Assembly: GCA_020736575.1 (NCBI GenBank)
Contig: JAGPYM010000003.1
Coordinates: 1,550,001-1,614,000 of the forward strand
Source: Thelonectria olida
Taxonomy: Eukaryota; Ascomycota; Sordariomycetes; Hypocreales; Nectriaceae
DNA length: 64,000 nucleotides
Reading direction: 5' to 3'
This document shows, piece by piece, positions 37,103 through 48,760 of this stretch. The notes under the pieces were generated by a model, which had not been told where the DNA came from, did not search any database, and saw only the letters and a list, made by a program, of their open reading frames with translations. The stretch's first letter is position 1. Each line of letters opens with the position of its first letter. The position numbers and the translations under genes are program-made.

Positions 37103-40100
37103 CTTGAATTGATTCGAGGAGACACCAGGGGATTAATCACGGTTGAAATCCAGATGAGATACCCGAGAAGCGTTGTGGCGATGCACCGGGAAGATGCAAC
37201 GCTCGATGTTTCGCTGCGTTGCTTCAGGTCGCAGCGGCGTTTGGTGTTGGAAGCTGACAGACCCCAAGAGCGCGGCGGGTCGCCGACGACAGGGAATTAG
37301 GAAATACAGGCAAGACAGGCCAACACCTGCGCACAGTCCGCTCGTCAGAGCAGCAGAAAGGCCTATTCACGAAAGAATCGCTGAGGGCATGTAGTTGGCT
37401 GGAGCAGCGGTCAAGGGAATAGTCGCTCGTGGGAGACGAGAGACGGGCAAGTTGGGGTGGAGGGACGGACGGCTAGGCGGGCGGACAGTGGCGGGCGGTA
37501 GGCGGAGAAGGGGAACGCAGCGCGGGTCGAGGTGCAGAATGCAAGCGCAGAGCCAGAACGAACTGCGCAGAGTTCAGTCACTCGGAGCTGTGCGAGTAAC
37601 CGGGTTGCACAGTGAAATACTCAAATGCTCGAAGGCATTCAGAGAATGAGTGGTGAAGGAGGAGGGTGGGTGATAAAGCCGGGGGGGTTGAATGAGGAGG
37701 AGTGACCAAGGAGAAGGAGAAGGAGTGGAAGTAGGAGAAGTCGCAGGAGGTAAGGCAGGAACGGGGGGGAGGAAACGAGGGTGGGGAAGGAGTCAGGCCA
37801 GTGCAGCAGAGGCCACAGGCGCTTTTAGCAGGCGGTCCAGAGAGTCAGAGATGCCAGAGCGGCAGAGCAGAGGCGAGCCGACCCCGGATGGTCCAGTACC
37901 TAACTCCTATGGAAGGGGTTATTCTATTGGTGGTACCTGACATACGGGTTGACAACTGCCTGCCAGGTGGCTATAGAAGTTGGGTTGTAACCTGCCTACT
38001 TCCTCACTGCGATTTGGATGTGCAAATGTAGATATTAAAGAAAGAAGGCAGTTCGCGTTCAAGTCGATTTCAGGAAAGGTACCTAGGTACCTGACTTGAA
38101 CCACTCCTGAGCATGACAATCAAGCAAGGTACCTGCCGACCTACCTTACCTATCAACCTCGTCAACCTATGTAAGTTTTCTCCCACCCGACCATGTCATG
38201 ACTCTTGCGGCCCTGTTGAGAAATGGAGGCCATTCAGGTGAGGCAACATGATGAATCTAGGTACCTTGCAGGCCCTGCTTCGGTAATAAGATTGACCTTT
38301 GGTGGATGCGGACCCCTTGCAAGCTTCCAATGCCATGTTAATGTTACATGCACGCACGGTAAAGTGATGATCCATCCTGCGGCAGTAGGGGAAGGTTCCG
38401 GCTGACTTGACATGGAAGCCACCCCCAGCTTACTAACTTCACTTGTGTCGATATTCAGGGAGAAATGCTGCCCCGCTTCTCAGCAATGGATGTCAATTAC
38501 CATGACCTGAATGTAATATTCGTGAGGAAACAAATCGTCCAAGTTCCTTTCAAAGCTTGCTTGCTGTTTGTCCATGCAGACAGATGCCTCCGGGAATAGT
38601 TCCCGCACTCAGCATCATGGCTCGTCTTTGTTCTCTGGTCTCTGACTCTCTCTGCCTTGGCCGAGCACGTCTTGATTCGAGACTCAAGCTCAAGAAAAAG
38701 AAACCGACTAAGCCCAAACAGTTCTAACTTCTCTGTCAACGCCTGGCAGGACCAAGTGGGCTTTCTGCGCTCCTTTGGATTGGACCTCACCACAGCCCAT
38801 TCCTTTCATGCCCACGCCAGCTCGGGCGACCAGAGGCGTCTGGACCTGCTGCCATTGCGCCTTGGTCCGAGAGGAACTCTTGGCCTGTCATGTCAATTGC
38901 TGTACGATGCAAACAAACCATCCCAAGGCTGCGCGTCCTCAACGACTGCAATGCGCCTTGGGTTACATTTCCGTGGCCGCGGTCCCATGAGATGCAGTTG
39001 TCTGGGGTTGTGCTTCTTATCTCCATTGACATGTGGATGCTAACATATGTGATATCAGAGCAGCTTAGGTCACCAAATCAGATGCCAGCCAGACTCCCTT
39101 CCCTCCACAAGGTCCTTATTACTTAGTCTCAACAGTTACATCTAAAGCCTCGCTTCGCACAGTCCAAGACATAATAACGACAGTTTCGAATGGCCAGACC
39201 ATTAGCTGCTGTCGGACCGATCGAGACCTTGAACTTGGAGAAACAGGTGCTCTCCCAGCTAGGATTGGTAATTAGCGAAGCCATCCATTGAATCAGAACC
39301 CCTTTGTTTGGTCCTCTTCAACGGCTTCATCAAACAGGAAACATCCCACCGCTCTCACCTGCGGTTAACGGGCAAGGGAGGGGACGGAGAACCCCCCCCC
39401 CCCCCCCCAAAAAAAAAAAACAAAAAAAAAAAGAACACTGTCCATTGCAACCCAATCTCAGGGCTGCTGCATGCAGTAACAATACTCCGTTTGGTATGGC
39501 GTTGGTGGTGGAAATATGTCACTGGCCGTCGAGCCCCTGATGAACCACGGCACCCACTCGCCGAACCACCACTGACAAAGCAGCCGACGACGAAAACTCA
39601 AGGGAGGCAGGCTTTTCTGCTCCATCCCCGCTGCGAGCATGGGGCTGCAGATCCGTATCCGTGAGCTTTCCCAAACAGAAGCAAACATGGCTTCACAATT
39701 CGTATGGGGCATCAGCTCAAAGGAGACGTCATCCCTGGATGGAATCCTGAATCCCTGACACAGTTGACACGGTTGACACGCTACCAAACCATAAAAGTCC
39801 CAAGAATAAATATCACAACCTTCGCCCAGCCCAAGCACGGCCCGTAACAAGTTGTGTGTTTCCGATCTGCACATCGATCCCGTATTTTGAGGCACTAAAG
39901 GGACCTGAGTTTCTGCTTGGGTTTGGACCTGGTGCCGATTGAGTTTCAGTATGCCAAGACTGTGAGCTTTGCCTTGACCCAAAGGATCAAACTGCAATCT
40001 GACCCTGTTACACCATCGTAGGTAAAATAAGAACAGTATATGGAATAACCTTGACAAGAATTGACAAAGCGTGGGTGCTGTTCATGATATATAGTTATTC

Positions 40101-40340
40101 CGATCATGCAGGCAGCCACGTTTCTCAACACAGATACGCCACCTGCACCTCAAAATCGCATCAAACATAACTGTGCTGGGTGCCTGTATTATATGACTTC
40201 CAAGGATTCTCCTTGGCCATAAGCTTTTGATTCGTCTTGTACGCATCTACAAGACCCATCTCTTAACAACATTCCTGACGCATGTAAGCTGATATCTTGG
40301 CCGTCTATAATTTTACATCGTCTCTATGCCAAACAATTCT
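37103..40340. promoter_or_regulatory. 3.2-kb gene-free region upstream of CLA4
   Basis: Contains the CLA4 promoter and the GRS1 3' flank. Three AGGTACCT palindromes (38077, 38085, 38127) and a C17-A12 tract are present. A 199-codon minus-strand ORF (39458-40057) begins at a non-ATG codon and has no domain. Nothing else supportable. Confidence 0.5.
39392..39432. repeat. C17-A12-C-A11 homopolymer block
   Basis: Seventeen C, twelve A, one C, then eleven A. Short ORFs across it translate as Pro/Lys runs and are artefacts. Confidence 0.95.
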
Positions 40341-42601
40341 CTATCGAGAGACAACCTCAACCTCCTGACCCTCAAATTTGGGAAGCTCAGCCTCAATATC
40401 GGCCCACGTCTTGCTGCCATCGACGAGCGACTTGATAGCCTCGATGATCTTGTCCTCGTCAGCACGGACCTGGGTAGTGCTGTCACGATCTCGGAGGGTG
40501 ATGGTGCCGTCTTGGACCGTCTGGAAGTCGATGGTGATGCCGAGAGGAGTACCGAGCTCGTCGTTTCGGCTGTAGCGCTTGCCGATGGAGGCAGACGAGT
40601 CGTCGACGCGGCTCGACACACCGGCAGTTCGTAGACGCTGAGACAGCTTCTTCAGCGCAGGGCGGAACTTGTCGTTGGAAGAAAGAGGAACAAGGAGGAC
40701 CTTGGTAGGAGCCACAGTGGGAGGGAATGACAAGACCTGGTGAATTGTTAGCTTATTTTATCATCAACCTCTGGACGGGAAGTACTCACACCACGGGCCT
40801 CATCACCACCTTCGGTGCCACGAGTCCAAAAGCAGTGCTCCATTAGGGAGTACAGGATTCGGCCAATACCGAACGAGGGCTCGATAACGTTGGGGGTATA
40901 TTCGCGAGTGTTCTCAACACGCTTGCGGAACTCGATGGCAATCGCGTCCTTGCCAATCTGGACTTTGCCATCACCCACGCCAGCGACATCGAGGCTAATG
41001 TTGCCAGTCTCGAGTTCCTTAGCCAGCTGCTCACGCTGCTCCTGAGAAGTCGCTAGAAGCGCGCTCTCAACCGTCTTAGCGTCTTTCTTGAAAAGGGGGC
41101 CAAACTTCTTCTTCTCGATGTCAATCTGCCACTCCTCAATGACAAGAGGCTCCTCACGTCGCTCACGGACAACCAAGGGGGCACCAGTCTTGTTGGCATG
41201 GACAGTCAAGTCATAAGCGCTTCGGTCAGCGCAACCAACACACTCGATCCAACCGGAGGTGGTGAACAGCTCACAGTCCCAGCAATCGGTCGCATAATGG
41301 GCCATCTCGTTGGCCATGTGCTGACGGAAACGCATCTTGGACTCGTCGACACCAATGCGCCTCATGAAAAGATGGATACGGGCAAGGAAATAGCCCAGGG
41401 TCTCGTTGTCTACAAGACGAGTCTTGACCGCTTCGCCGATCTTGATCTTTTTCGTCTCAGTCTTGCCAGCAAGCTGAGTATCACGATCCAGAAGAACGAG
41501 CTCGAGGTCCTCGACCTCGTGGAATCTGGTGTGCTTCTTGCCACCCTCGGGATCAACGAAATGCTCAATCTCAGCCATGAGGAACTCTCGCACTCGCAAG
41601 AGACCAGCACGAGGGGAGATCTCGTTTCGGTAGGACTTGCCAATGCAGGCGGACGCAAAGGGCATCTGGGACTGGTTGAACTCGAGGAGCTTGGCAAAGT
41701 TGAGGAACTGGCCCTGGGCTGTCTCAGGACGAAGGTAACCGGGGTAGTTGCTGCTGGGACCGATGCTGGTCTGGAACATGAGGTTGAAGGAAACGGGATC
41801 TGAGGGGCGGACACCAGTGGCAGGATTCTTGAGGTCATACTTCTTGATCAGCTCGCCGAGCTCGGGACCACCATAGTTGTCGATTCTGGCGAGAACCTCC
41901 TCGTACTCTTGGACGACGGCATCGTCGAGCTTGACAGCTTCGGTCTTGGCCTTCTTCTTCTTCTTCTTCTTGGGGTCCTCCTCCTTCTCCTCGACCTTGA
42001 CGCCACGGGCCTCCTTATCACCATTTAGCCGGGCCTCGAGGATGGCCTCAACGAAGTGGTCTGCTCGGAGAATGTCGCCGTTCTTGGGATCCTTGCACAT
42101 CCAGTCGGCGAACTTGTCGACGTGGCCACTGGTCTTGAGGACGTCGTGAGGAGTCAGAGCGGTGGTATCAACCTCGAGCATATCCTCCTCGAGGATAAAG
42201 TGCTTGCGCCAAGTGTCGACAATGTTTGCTTGGAGGGAGCAACCAGGCGGGCCATAGTCGTAGAGACCACCGACACCGCCATAGATTTCGAACGAGGGAG
42301 TGTAGAACAATCGTCGTTTGAGGATGCTTTCGAGGACAGCCTTGTCGAGGGGCTGGCCCTTGAGGGTCGTTGCGGAGGAAGTCATGATGGCACCGTTCTT
42401 CTTCTTTGGTTTAATCGCTTGAAAAGCTTGGAGGGGTCGCGAAGTTGCAAAGTTGCGGGAAGGAGATGGGGCGGAGCGGGGAGGTCGTCTGGCGGCGCAA
42501 GCCGTGATCCTATATAGCCTCAATGACAGCAAAGGCGATGTTGAAGTCGATAACGACGATAGAGATGGGGCGGAGAGCGAGAGGAGTCGAATTGGCTTCA
42601 T
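40341..42601 (-). CDS. GRS1: Glycyl-tRNA synthetase, probably dual cytosolic and mitochondrial
   Basis: Class II synthetase charging tRNA-Gly. Exons (minus) are 40790-42601 and 40341-40736 (735 residues), with a 53-nt intron. From the ATG at 42601 the first 72 residues are rich in Ser, Leu and Arg with a SRNFATS processing-like site, a mitochondrial presequence. An in-frame ATG at 42385 (MTSSATTLKG) starts the cytosolic form. The catalytic core shows GGVGGLYDYGPPG, motif 2 KSYRNEISPRAGLLRVREF and motif 3 EPSFGIGRI. A Lys-rich insert (DPKKKKKKKAK) lies in the fungal insertion region. The C-terminal anticodon-binding domain begins at about 605 (TKVLLVPLS) and includes VRADEDKI-type residues. 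Divergent from NIP7. Confidence 0.96.
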
Positions 42602-43307
42602 CCACTAATGTATATGGAGTCGAGAAGAAACAAAGTGACTGAGCTGGTGACTCACGCACTTTCTTTCCTCATGGACGGTCGTGGATGGTGGGGGAATCGT
42701 ATCGTCTGAGTGTGACTCGCGCTGCAGGGCTCGGAGCACTGATTCTGATTCGGTGTGACTCGCGGTAAGGTACCTCCCTTACCCTAGGATCTCCCGTCGG
42801 GTCTTTTACTGAGCAGATGGAGTGCAATTGGGGGATGCGATGCAGTGAAGCAACTTTTGGATTCGCCGAGATTGGGCCACCTTCCTCTGTGGTCATGCAT
42901 TTTTTCCAGTGGCCACCACTAACCGGCGGGGGAACGTTGCCTGGGAAGCGCCTTGCCTACCCCTCTATTGACACCTTTTCCCACTGAGGTCGACTTTTCT
43001 CTGGGGCATCTCAACTCGCGCTTGCGTTAGCACTGCTGCAGGGGACCGCAAAGAGGTACTTCAGAGGAAGGAACGTGCGAAGTACCTCAGTTCCTCGAGC
43101 CCACGCACCAGCCACATAGCCCCATTTTTCCGATAAGAGTCTTATCGGGACCAGGAACATTTTTTTTTGCGACAGCTACACCTCAACACCAACTCCCAGC
43201 ATCACCACACTGTCCGGAGGGTATCTTCTCGGATCTTGAGCTGAGCCTTTCTTGCATTCATCCCCTCCGACGAACGACGAGAATTCTCCTTGCTGCATAC
43301 TCTGAAG
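42602..43307. promoter_or_regulatory. Divergent promoter GRS1 / NIP7
   Basis: 706 bp shared by two translation-related genes; an AGGTACCT lies at 42768-42775. Coordinated transcription is possible but not shown. Confidence 0.55.
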
Positions 43308-43927
43308 ATGCGTCCTCTTACCGAAAACGAGACGAAAGTTCTCTTCGAGAAGCTCGCCAACTACACCGGCAACTCTCTCAAGAACCTCATTGCTCCCCTC
43401 GACGATTCCCCCAACGCAGACCGCCACGTCTTCCGACTTGTGAGGGATCGCGTCTTCTACGTTAGACTTTCCATTGCCAATCTCGCCACCTCCATTGCCC
43501 GCGAGAAGCTACTGTCTCTTGGCACCTGCATCGGTGAGTTGGGACAATTCGACCCAGGCAATTTTCTCGAGCTAATAATCCCGTAGGCAAGTTCACCAAG
43601 TCTGGAAAATTCCGCATGCACATTACCGCTCTCCCCATCCTCGCCGAGCACGCGCGCTACAAGATCTGGGTCAAGGAGAACGGAACCATGCCCTTCCTAT
43701 ACGGCGGCAACGTCGTCAAGGCCCACGTAGGCCGCTGGTCTGAGGACTGTCCCGAGCACCAGGGAGTTGTTGTCTATAGCATGAACGATACCCCTCTCGG
43801 ATTCGGCGTCACTGCGCGAAGCACTGCTGAGGCGAGGAGGCTGGATCCCACTGGTATTACCTGCTTCAGACAAGCGGATTGCGGAGAGTACCTCCGTGAC
43901 GAAGACAACCTCTTTGCTACAGGCTAA
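43308..43927 (+). CDS. NIP7: 60S ribosome biogenesis factor Nip7
   Basis: PUA-domain protein needed for pre-rRNA processing of the large subunit in nucleolus and nucleoplasm; partner of Nop8 and Rrp43 in yeast. Exons are 43308-43533 and 43587-43927 (188 residues; the yeast protein is 181). The 53-nt intron splits a Gly codon. The start MRPLTENETKVLFEKL is characteristic. The N-terminal alpha/beta domain (1-90) is followed by the PUA domain (about 95-170: GNVVKAHVGRW, DTPLGFGV, then DCGEYLRDE). Tail-to-tail with PRO1, only 206 bp apart. Confidence 0.97.
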
Positions 43928-44133
43928 CCTGGTGATTTGCCCTAAAATCAATTGCTGGTGTTGGGGCGTTTGCTCTTGTGTGGCGTTCTCGGGATATAAA
44001 AAGTTGGCAGTCATGTTAATCAAGACTTGGATTATCAGATAGGCACATGTCAATTAACAAATCGCTGTTTATGTTTTCCTCGGAATCTATTCACAAACGC
44101 TTTTCCCTCCGTCTCTTTTGTTCCCCAGCTTTT

Positions 44134-45699
44134 CTATTCCATGATGGCCCGGTTGATCTCTCGAGTAGGAGTCACTGGCCGGCTTTCTCTCCTGAAAAAG
44201 CCAACATGTTGGCGATGGGCAACATATTCGCTATCTGCATACCCTAAGATGCCTTGGATGTCGACACTTTGATGGCTCATGATCCTCGCAATCTCGGCGG
44301 CTGCGTAGTTGACCAATGCTCTCCCGACTTCTTCACCCCTGCCCTCCCAGAGCTTGCCATCGGCACCTGGCGTTGATCGTCGTTGGACGACGACGAGCCT
44401 CACGACTTCTTGTTGAGCAAAGTTGCCTTCGACATCGACGACGCCAACCGGGAGTAGTCCAGCCTTCCCAAGTAGCGCTTTGTAAGCTCCCGAGTCTATG
44501 TACAGAGTACCGTGTGGGCTCGGGGTGTGAAGTAGCCAGAAATGCCGGTCTCGAATGGGGTCGTTCGAGGGCAAGAAGCGGGTGTGCAAAGGAACGCTTA
44601 GATCTTCTGACGATGAAGGAGTCGACAGTTTCACGGATGACGCTGACCGTGATAGAGCACCGTCTTCAAGGTCATTTGTAGGAGGAGGGGAGGAGGACTT
44701 TTGGGCTTGGAGGTAGCGGACAATGTTGATGACATTGCCGGGGTTGGAGGATCTGGTGATGATTGTGGTAACTCCTGCTGAAGTTCCTAACCGGGCGGCA
44801 ACAATCTTGGTGCCCATTCCGCCCGTACCGAGTGCGGAACCGGCGCTCGACACTGAGGCAACGTTAGTTTTGGATCGGACAGAGTGATGGAAGTTCCATA
44901 CCATCGGCTTGGATTGCTGAGATATCTTCCACAACCTCAATGGGCTGGGCATCTGGGTTAGTGCGAGGATTCTTGTCGTAGAGACAGTCGACATCCGTCA
45001 TGAGAAACAACATGTCGGCATGAATCATGGCCGCCGTAATGGCTGAAAGAGTGTCATTATCACCGAATTTGATTTCAGCGACGGCCAATGTGTCGTTTTC
45101 GTTGACAATAGGAATAACACCCTGTTCAAGCAACGCATTGAATGTGTTCTGAGCATTAAAATATCTCGTTCGCTGCAGATCTCGTCGTTAGCCCGGTCAT
45201 CAGGTTGCGGATGAAAGGAACGCACGCACGTCTGCAATGTCGTTTCGGGTGAGCAGGATTTGAGCAACAGGCTGCCTCAGATGGTCGAATAGGCTGTCCC
45301 ATAGCCTGATCAATCGACACTGACCGATGGCTGCCAATGCCTACACGTAAGGGTTAGAATTCGAGAGACGTTGTGTTTAGGATGCGGTGGTTCGATCGTC
45401 TCACCTGTAGTTGAGCAAGATGCTTTGGCCGTTTCTCAACATCCATGCGACGAAGGCCAACTCCAATGGCCCCTGAAGAGACAATGACTACTCTGTGGCC
45501 ATCTTTGCGCAACTTGACAGCAGTGTCGACGATTAGAGTCAGAATTGGCAGCAATGGCTCATGAGTCTTCTCATCCACAATGGAGCTGGTTCCTATGAGC
45601 AACGAGTTAGTCAGAGCGGTGATAGAGGCAAGCAAGACTTTTCTCGCAAGCGAACATACCAAGCTTGATGACAATGGTCAAGGACTTGTTTCCTCTCAT
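44134..45699 (-). CDS. PRO1: Glutamate 5-kinase (proline biosynthesis)
   Basis: Phosphorylates L-glutamate to gamma-glutamyl phosphate, the first and feedback-controlled step to proline, in the cytosol. Exons (minus) are 45660-45699, 45405-45592, 45230-45340, 44902-45172 and 44134-44852 (442 residues). The first exon is short ([13 protein letters not shown] plus one base). The amino-acid-kinase domain shows [32 protein letters not shown] and a [12 protein letters not shown] nucleotide loop. A Ser-rich insert of about 35 residues separates it from a C-terminal PUA domain ([17 protein letters not shown]). Four short introns, all with CTAAC or CTGAC-like branch sites. Divergent from ATP23. Confidence 0.96.
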
Positions 45700-46268
45700 G
45701 GCTGCAAAGATGAAGGGGTTCAATCGTTAGTAAAATATTTGCAAAAGGAGCTGAGGTATTGAGGATGAGTCGAGTTGCCATCGGACCACATCCAGATATA
45801 AGGTACAGGATAAAAGTCCTCGTGCAACTGGCCTGCCTCGGGGAAATAGCCCAGGTACCTCACTTACATTGCGCAGCGTTTTCACTCGTCATTTTCGTAC
45901 GTACGCCCTTGTCGCTTCCAATGTGGGGATGCTGTTGACATTCGTTGGGCGCAGTGGCACTTGCTTCGAGGATCCTTGCGAGCCTGAAGACTTGTTCGTG
46001 CTCGAAGGGCGCATAACTTCTCTTGATTGGGCTCGGCTGAGAACCGATGTCGGGACTGCGGCCGAATGCCGATCGAGTTCTTCACCGCCTTTGATTGTGG
46101 CACGGCAGAATTTCTGACAGCCAGACAACCGCAACACCGGCTGCACACATTCCACGGGCTTTGTTACAGGCACCATCACGACGACGGATCAATCTCCCCT
46201 TCAACTGCAAAGGCCGCCGCGGACGCCCTAATCGACAGGAACGAAATACCACGCAGCGCGCTTCCGCA
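45700..46268. promoter_or_regulatory. Divergent promoter PRO1 / ATP23
   Basis: 569 bp with an AGGTACCT at 45853-45860. The frame upstream of ATP23 is open but no ATG precedes 46269 in a credible context. Confidence 0.5.
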
Positions 46269-47113
46269 ATGGCATCCCCATCCCCGGCCCTGACCTCCCC
46301 TCCACCCAAGGTCCCCAGCGCCTCCAGCAAGCCCAAAGAGGTCCTCAACGATCCCGCCCGCACCGGCTTCGACCCCGATGCGAAATGGTGGATGAGCTAC
46401 ATGAAGATTCTCTCAGGCAGCATGACCCCAGAAGGCCAATTCCACTACCGCGAATGGCGCTACCGCGTCCACGAAGAGCGCGACTGCAAGCGCTGCGAAG
46501 AGTATCGCGACTGGCTATTCACCTACTCTCCCATCATCCGCTTCATGTCCGACAAGATCCAGACCCTGAACGGCCGTCTAGATCCCTCCAACGTCGTCTG
46601 TCGCCGCTGTCCTGCGCACCTAGAGGAGGATGGGCAGGTTCATCGCCAGTCTGGCGGCTTCAGCCCGAACCACGGCATCTTGCTTTGCGCCAACGAAGTG
46701 CGCGACCGGAAGCACCTGGAGGACACATTGGCGCACGAGATGGTACATGCCTGGGACCACCTAAGATGGAAAGTTGACTGGACTGGCGATAAGGACTTGA
46801 AGCATGCCGCATGTGCAGAGGTGAGCAGGATCGGCATCCCAGGGAATGCCCATGGCATGGATGCACTCACTGACTTGTTGACTAGATTCGTGCTTCAACG
46901 CTCAGTGGAGAGTGCAGATGGACTCGAGAGGCTTTCACACGAGGAAACTGGAAGTTGACACAACAATTCCAAAACTGCGTGCGGAACAGAGCCATCCAGT
47001 CGGTAATGGCCCGCCCTCGTTGCAAGGACGATGTGCAAGCCACCAAGGTCGTCAACCAAGTTTGGGACTCATGTTTCTCAGACACGCGGCCATTCGACGA
47101 AGTCTACAAATAA
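46269..47113 (+). CDS. ATP23: Mitochondrial inner-membrane metalloprotease Atp23
   Basis: Intermembrane-space protease and chaperone that processes mitochondrial Atp6, assists F-O assembly and degrades Ups1-type proteins. Exons are 46269-46820 and 46886-47113 (259 residues), with a 65-nt phase-0 intron. The zinc protease motif HEMVH is at 156-160 (in [11 protein letters not shown]). Conserved Cys pairs CKRC and CRRC precede it and further Cys follow in exon 2, consistent with the disulfide-rich fold imported without a classic presequence. The second exon encodes the family C-terminus ([22 protein letters not shown]). Confidence 0.96.
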
Positions 47114-47469
47114 TGAAGACATGTATGTTGCCGTAGTGCGGCGTGTACTTTTACCAAAACTATAAAAACAAACTGTACGAGACACCCCGATGAGTGGGAG
47201 CATGACGAAGCCTCTCTGAACTTAACTCCAATGCCATTTAACGATACCCCCCGAAACAAAAGTACTAAAACAACTGCTGTTGTTTCCTCCTCCTCTCTGA
47301 TCAACCGTGTTGAAGCGATCCATTGAGGGAAACCCCCCAAAAAATTCAACAAAATGCATCCTGATACTCCGACTTGTGCAAACTCCCAATGGTGCCCTCC
47401 TTGTTATGTGAACAGATCCTGAACGCCTTTAACCCCAGACACCGTTTCGTGCCTCGTCATTATTAATCA
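47114..47469. other. Convergent intergenic ATP23 / Aurora
   Basis: 356 bp; nothing beyond expected 3' UTRs. Confidence 0.5.
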
Positions 47470-48760
47470 TTATGAAGACCTCTCACGGGAGTCGCGAGTC
47501 ACGGTCGGCTTGCCCTTGACGCAGTGCTTCATGATCCAAGGGTGAACCGAAACCTGGTCGAGGGAAATGCGCTTCTCAGGGTCCAAGACGAGAAGCTGGC
47601 GTCTTGTTAGCCGTTGAACCTATCCACGAGTCAAAATGCAATGCTTACCTTCTTGATGAGGTCAGTAGCCTCAGGGCTGACCCATGAGGGAATGGTCATA
47701 TCGTTGCGCCTAATCCTCCTCTGGGTGACAATCATGTCGTCCTCGAAGGGCGCCTCACCCACCAAGAACTCGTAAGTCAAGACACCCAAGCTCCACAAGT
47801 CAACCTTGGAAGTGTACCAGTTCTCGGAGCTTCCGACCTGGATCATCTCTGGGGGAAGGTAGTCGAGAGTTCCACACATGGTTCGCCTTCGGTTGCCGGG
47901 AGCGTGGACACTCCATCCAAAATCCGAAATTTTCAGCTCGCCGTGGATGCCGACGAGAATGTTCTCGGGCTTGATGTCTCGGTGGATGACATGCTTTCGG
48001 TGCAGGTAGCGCAGAGCGGAGGCCATCTGGGCAACGTACTGAGCGGCCTTCCACTCGGGAAAGCGACCTTCGTTACGCAGGTGCTTGTACAGCTCACCTT
48101 TGCCGGCAAACTCCAAGATGAGGAAGATGCGCTTGCTGTCGTGGAAGTGACCAAAGAGTTGCAAGACATTGGGGTGTCTCAAGTTGCTCTGGATCTCAAT
48201 TTCTCTCTGGACCTGCTTCTTGCCTCCGTCTCTGAGCTCTTCCTTGTGCAGGACTTTGAGGGCGCAAATAAAGCCAGTGGTCCGTTCCTTTGCAAGGTAA
48301 ACTCTTCCGAACTTGCCTCTTCCTAGAGGTCGGCCGATCTCAAACATGCCAAGGTGGAATTGTTTGGGAACGACAGGTTGGTCAACCAAGCCAGCGGCCT
48401 CGTTGGCCAGTTCCTCCTCGGTGACTTCGACTACGGCCTTTGTGGACGAAGTGGCGGTTTGCTTCCTGGGGGGGAATTTGGGGGCGCGCCCTTTCGCTGG
48501 GCAGCCTGGGAAGGAAGTGTGACGACCGTGTTGTTGGTTTGCGAATGGAGAGCGACCTTGAAGAGATTTGGTCGAGTGGCGCCATGGGGAAGTTGGGCAG
48601 ATCCGGCTGCAATCTTGGTCTACTATGATTAGTATTGAGGTGTCTTTGAGCCGCGAACAGACTGTGAGGTGCATACCTTGGACTTGGAGTAGGTCTTGGA
48701 CTCGTTCTCGTCATTCACAGACAAGCTCTCAAAGCAAGTCTCAAGCGTTCTGCTAGCCAT
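47470..48760 (-). CDS. IPL1: Aurora kinase (Ipl1/Ark1) with apparent frameshift
   Basis: Chromosomal passenger complex kinase that corrects kinetochore-microtubule attachment and is essential in fungi. Exons (minus) are 48677-48760, 47649-48619 and 47470-47595. Exon 1 encodes [20 protein letters not shown]. The frame entered at 48619 ([17 protein letters not shown]) is not the kinase frame. One extra C in the C7 run at 48468-48474 joins them and gives about 393 residues. Exon 2 is 971 nt, leaving the total CDS one base short. The kinase domain (about 120-375) has [36 protein letters not shown], the activation Thr in RRRTMCGT and LPPEMI. The last exon ends VHPWIMKHC and a short basic tail. Most likely a sequencing deletion, not a pseudogene. 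Confidence 0.9.
48468..48474 (-). other. Apparent frameshift in G7/C7 homopolymer
   Basis: The upstream frame, entered by a clean splice, reads through low-complexity linker and then hits a stop about 20 codons further on. The downstream frame carries the whole kinase. C8 instead of C7 restores continuity as [14 protein letters not shown]. Confidence 0.75.

Noticed and set aside
39458..40057. 199-codon minus-strand ORF in the region upstream of CLA4
   Set aside because: Begins with a non-ATG codon, has improbable composition (many Trp and Cys) and no domain.
41198..41803. 201-codon plus-strand open frame inside GRS1
   Set aside because: Antisense to the synthetase catalytic core; no independent support.
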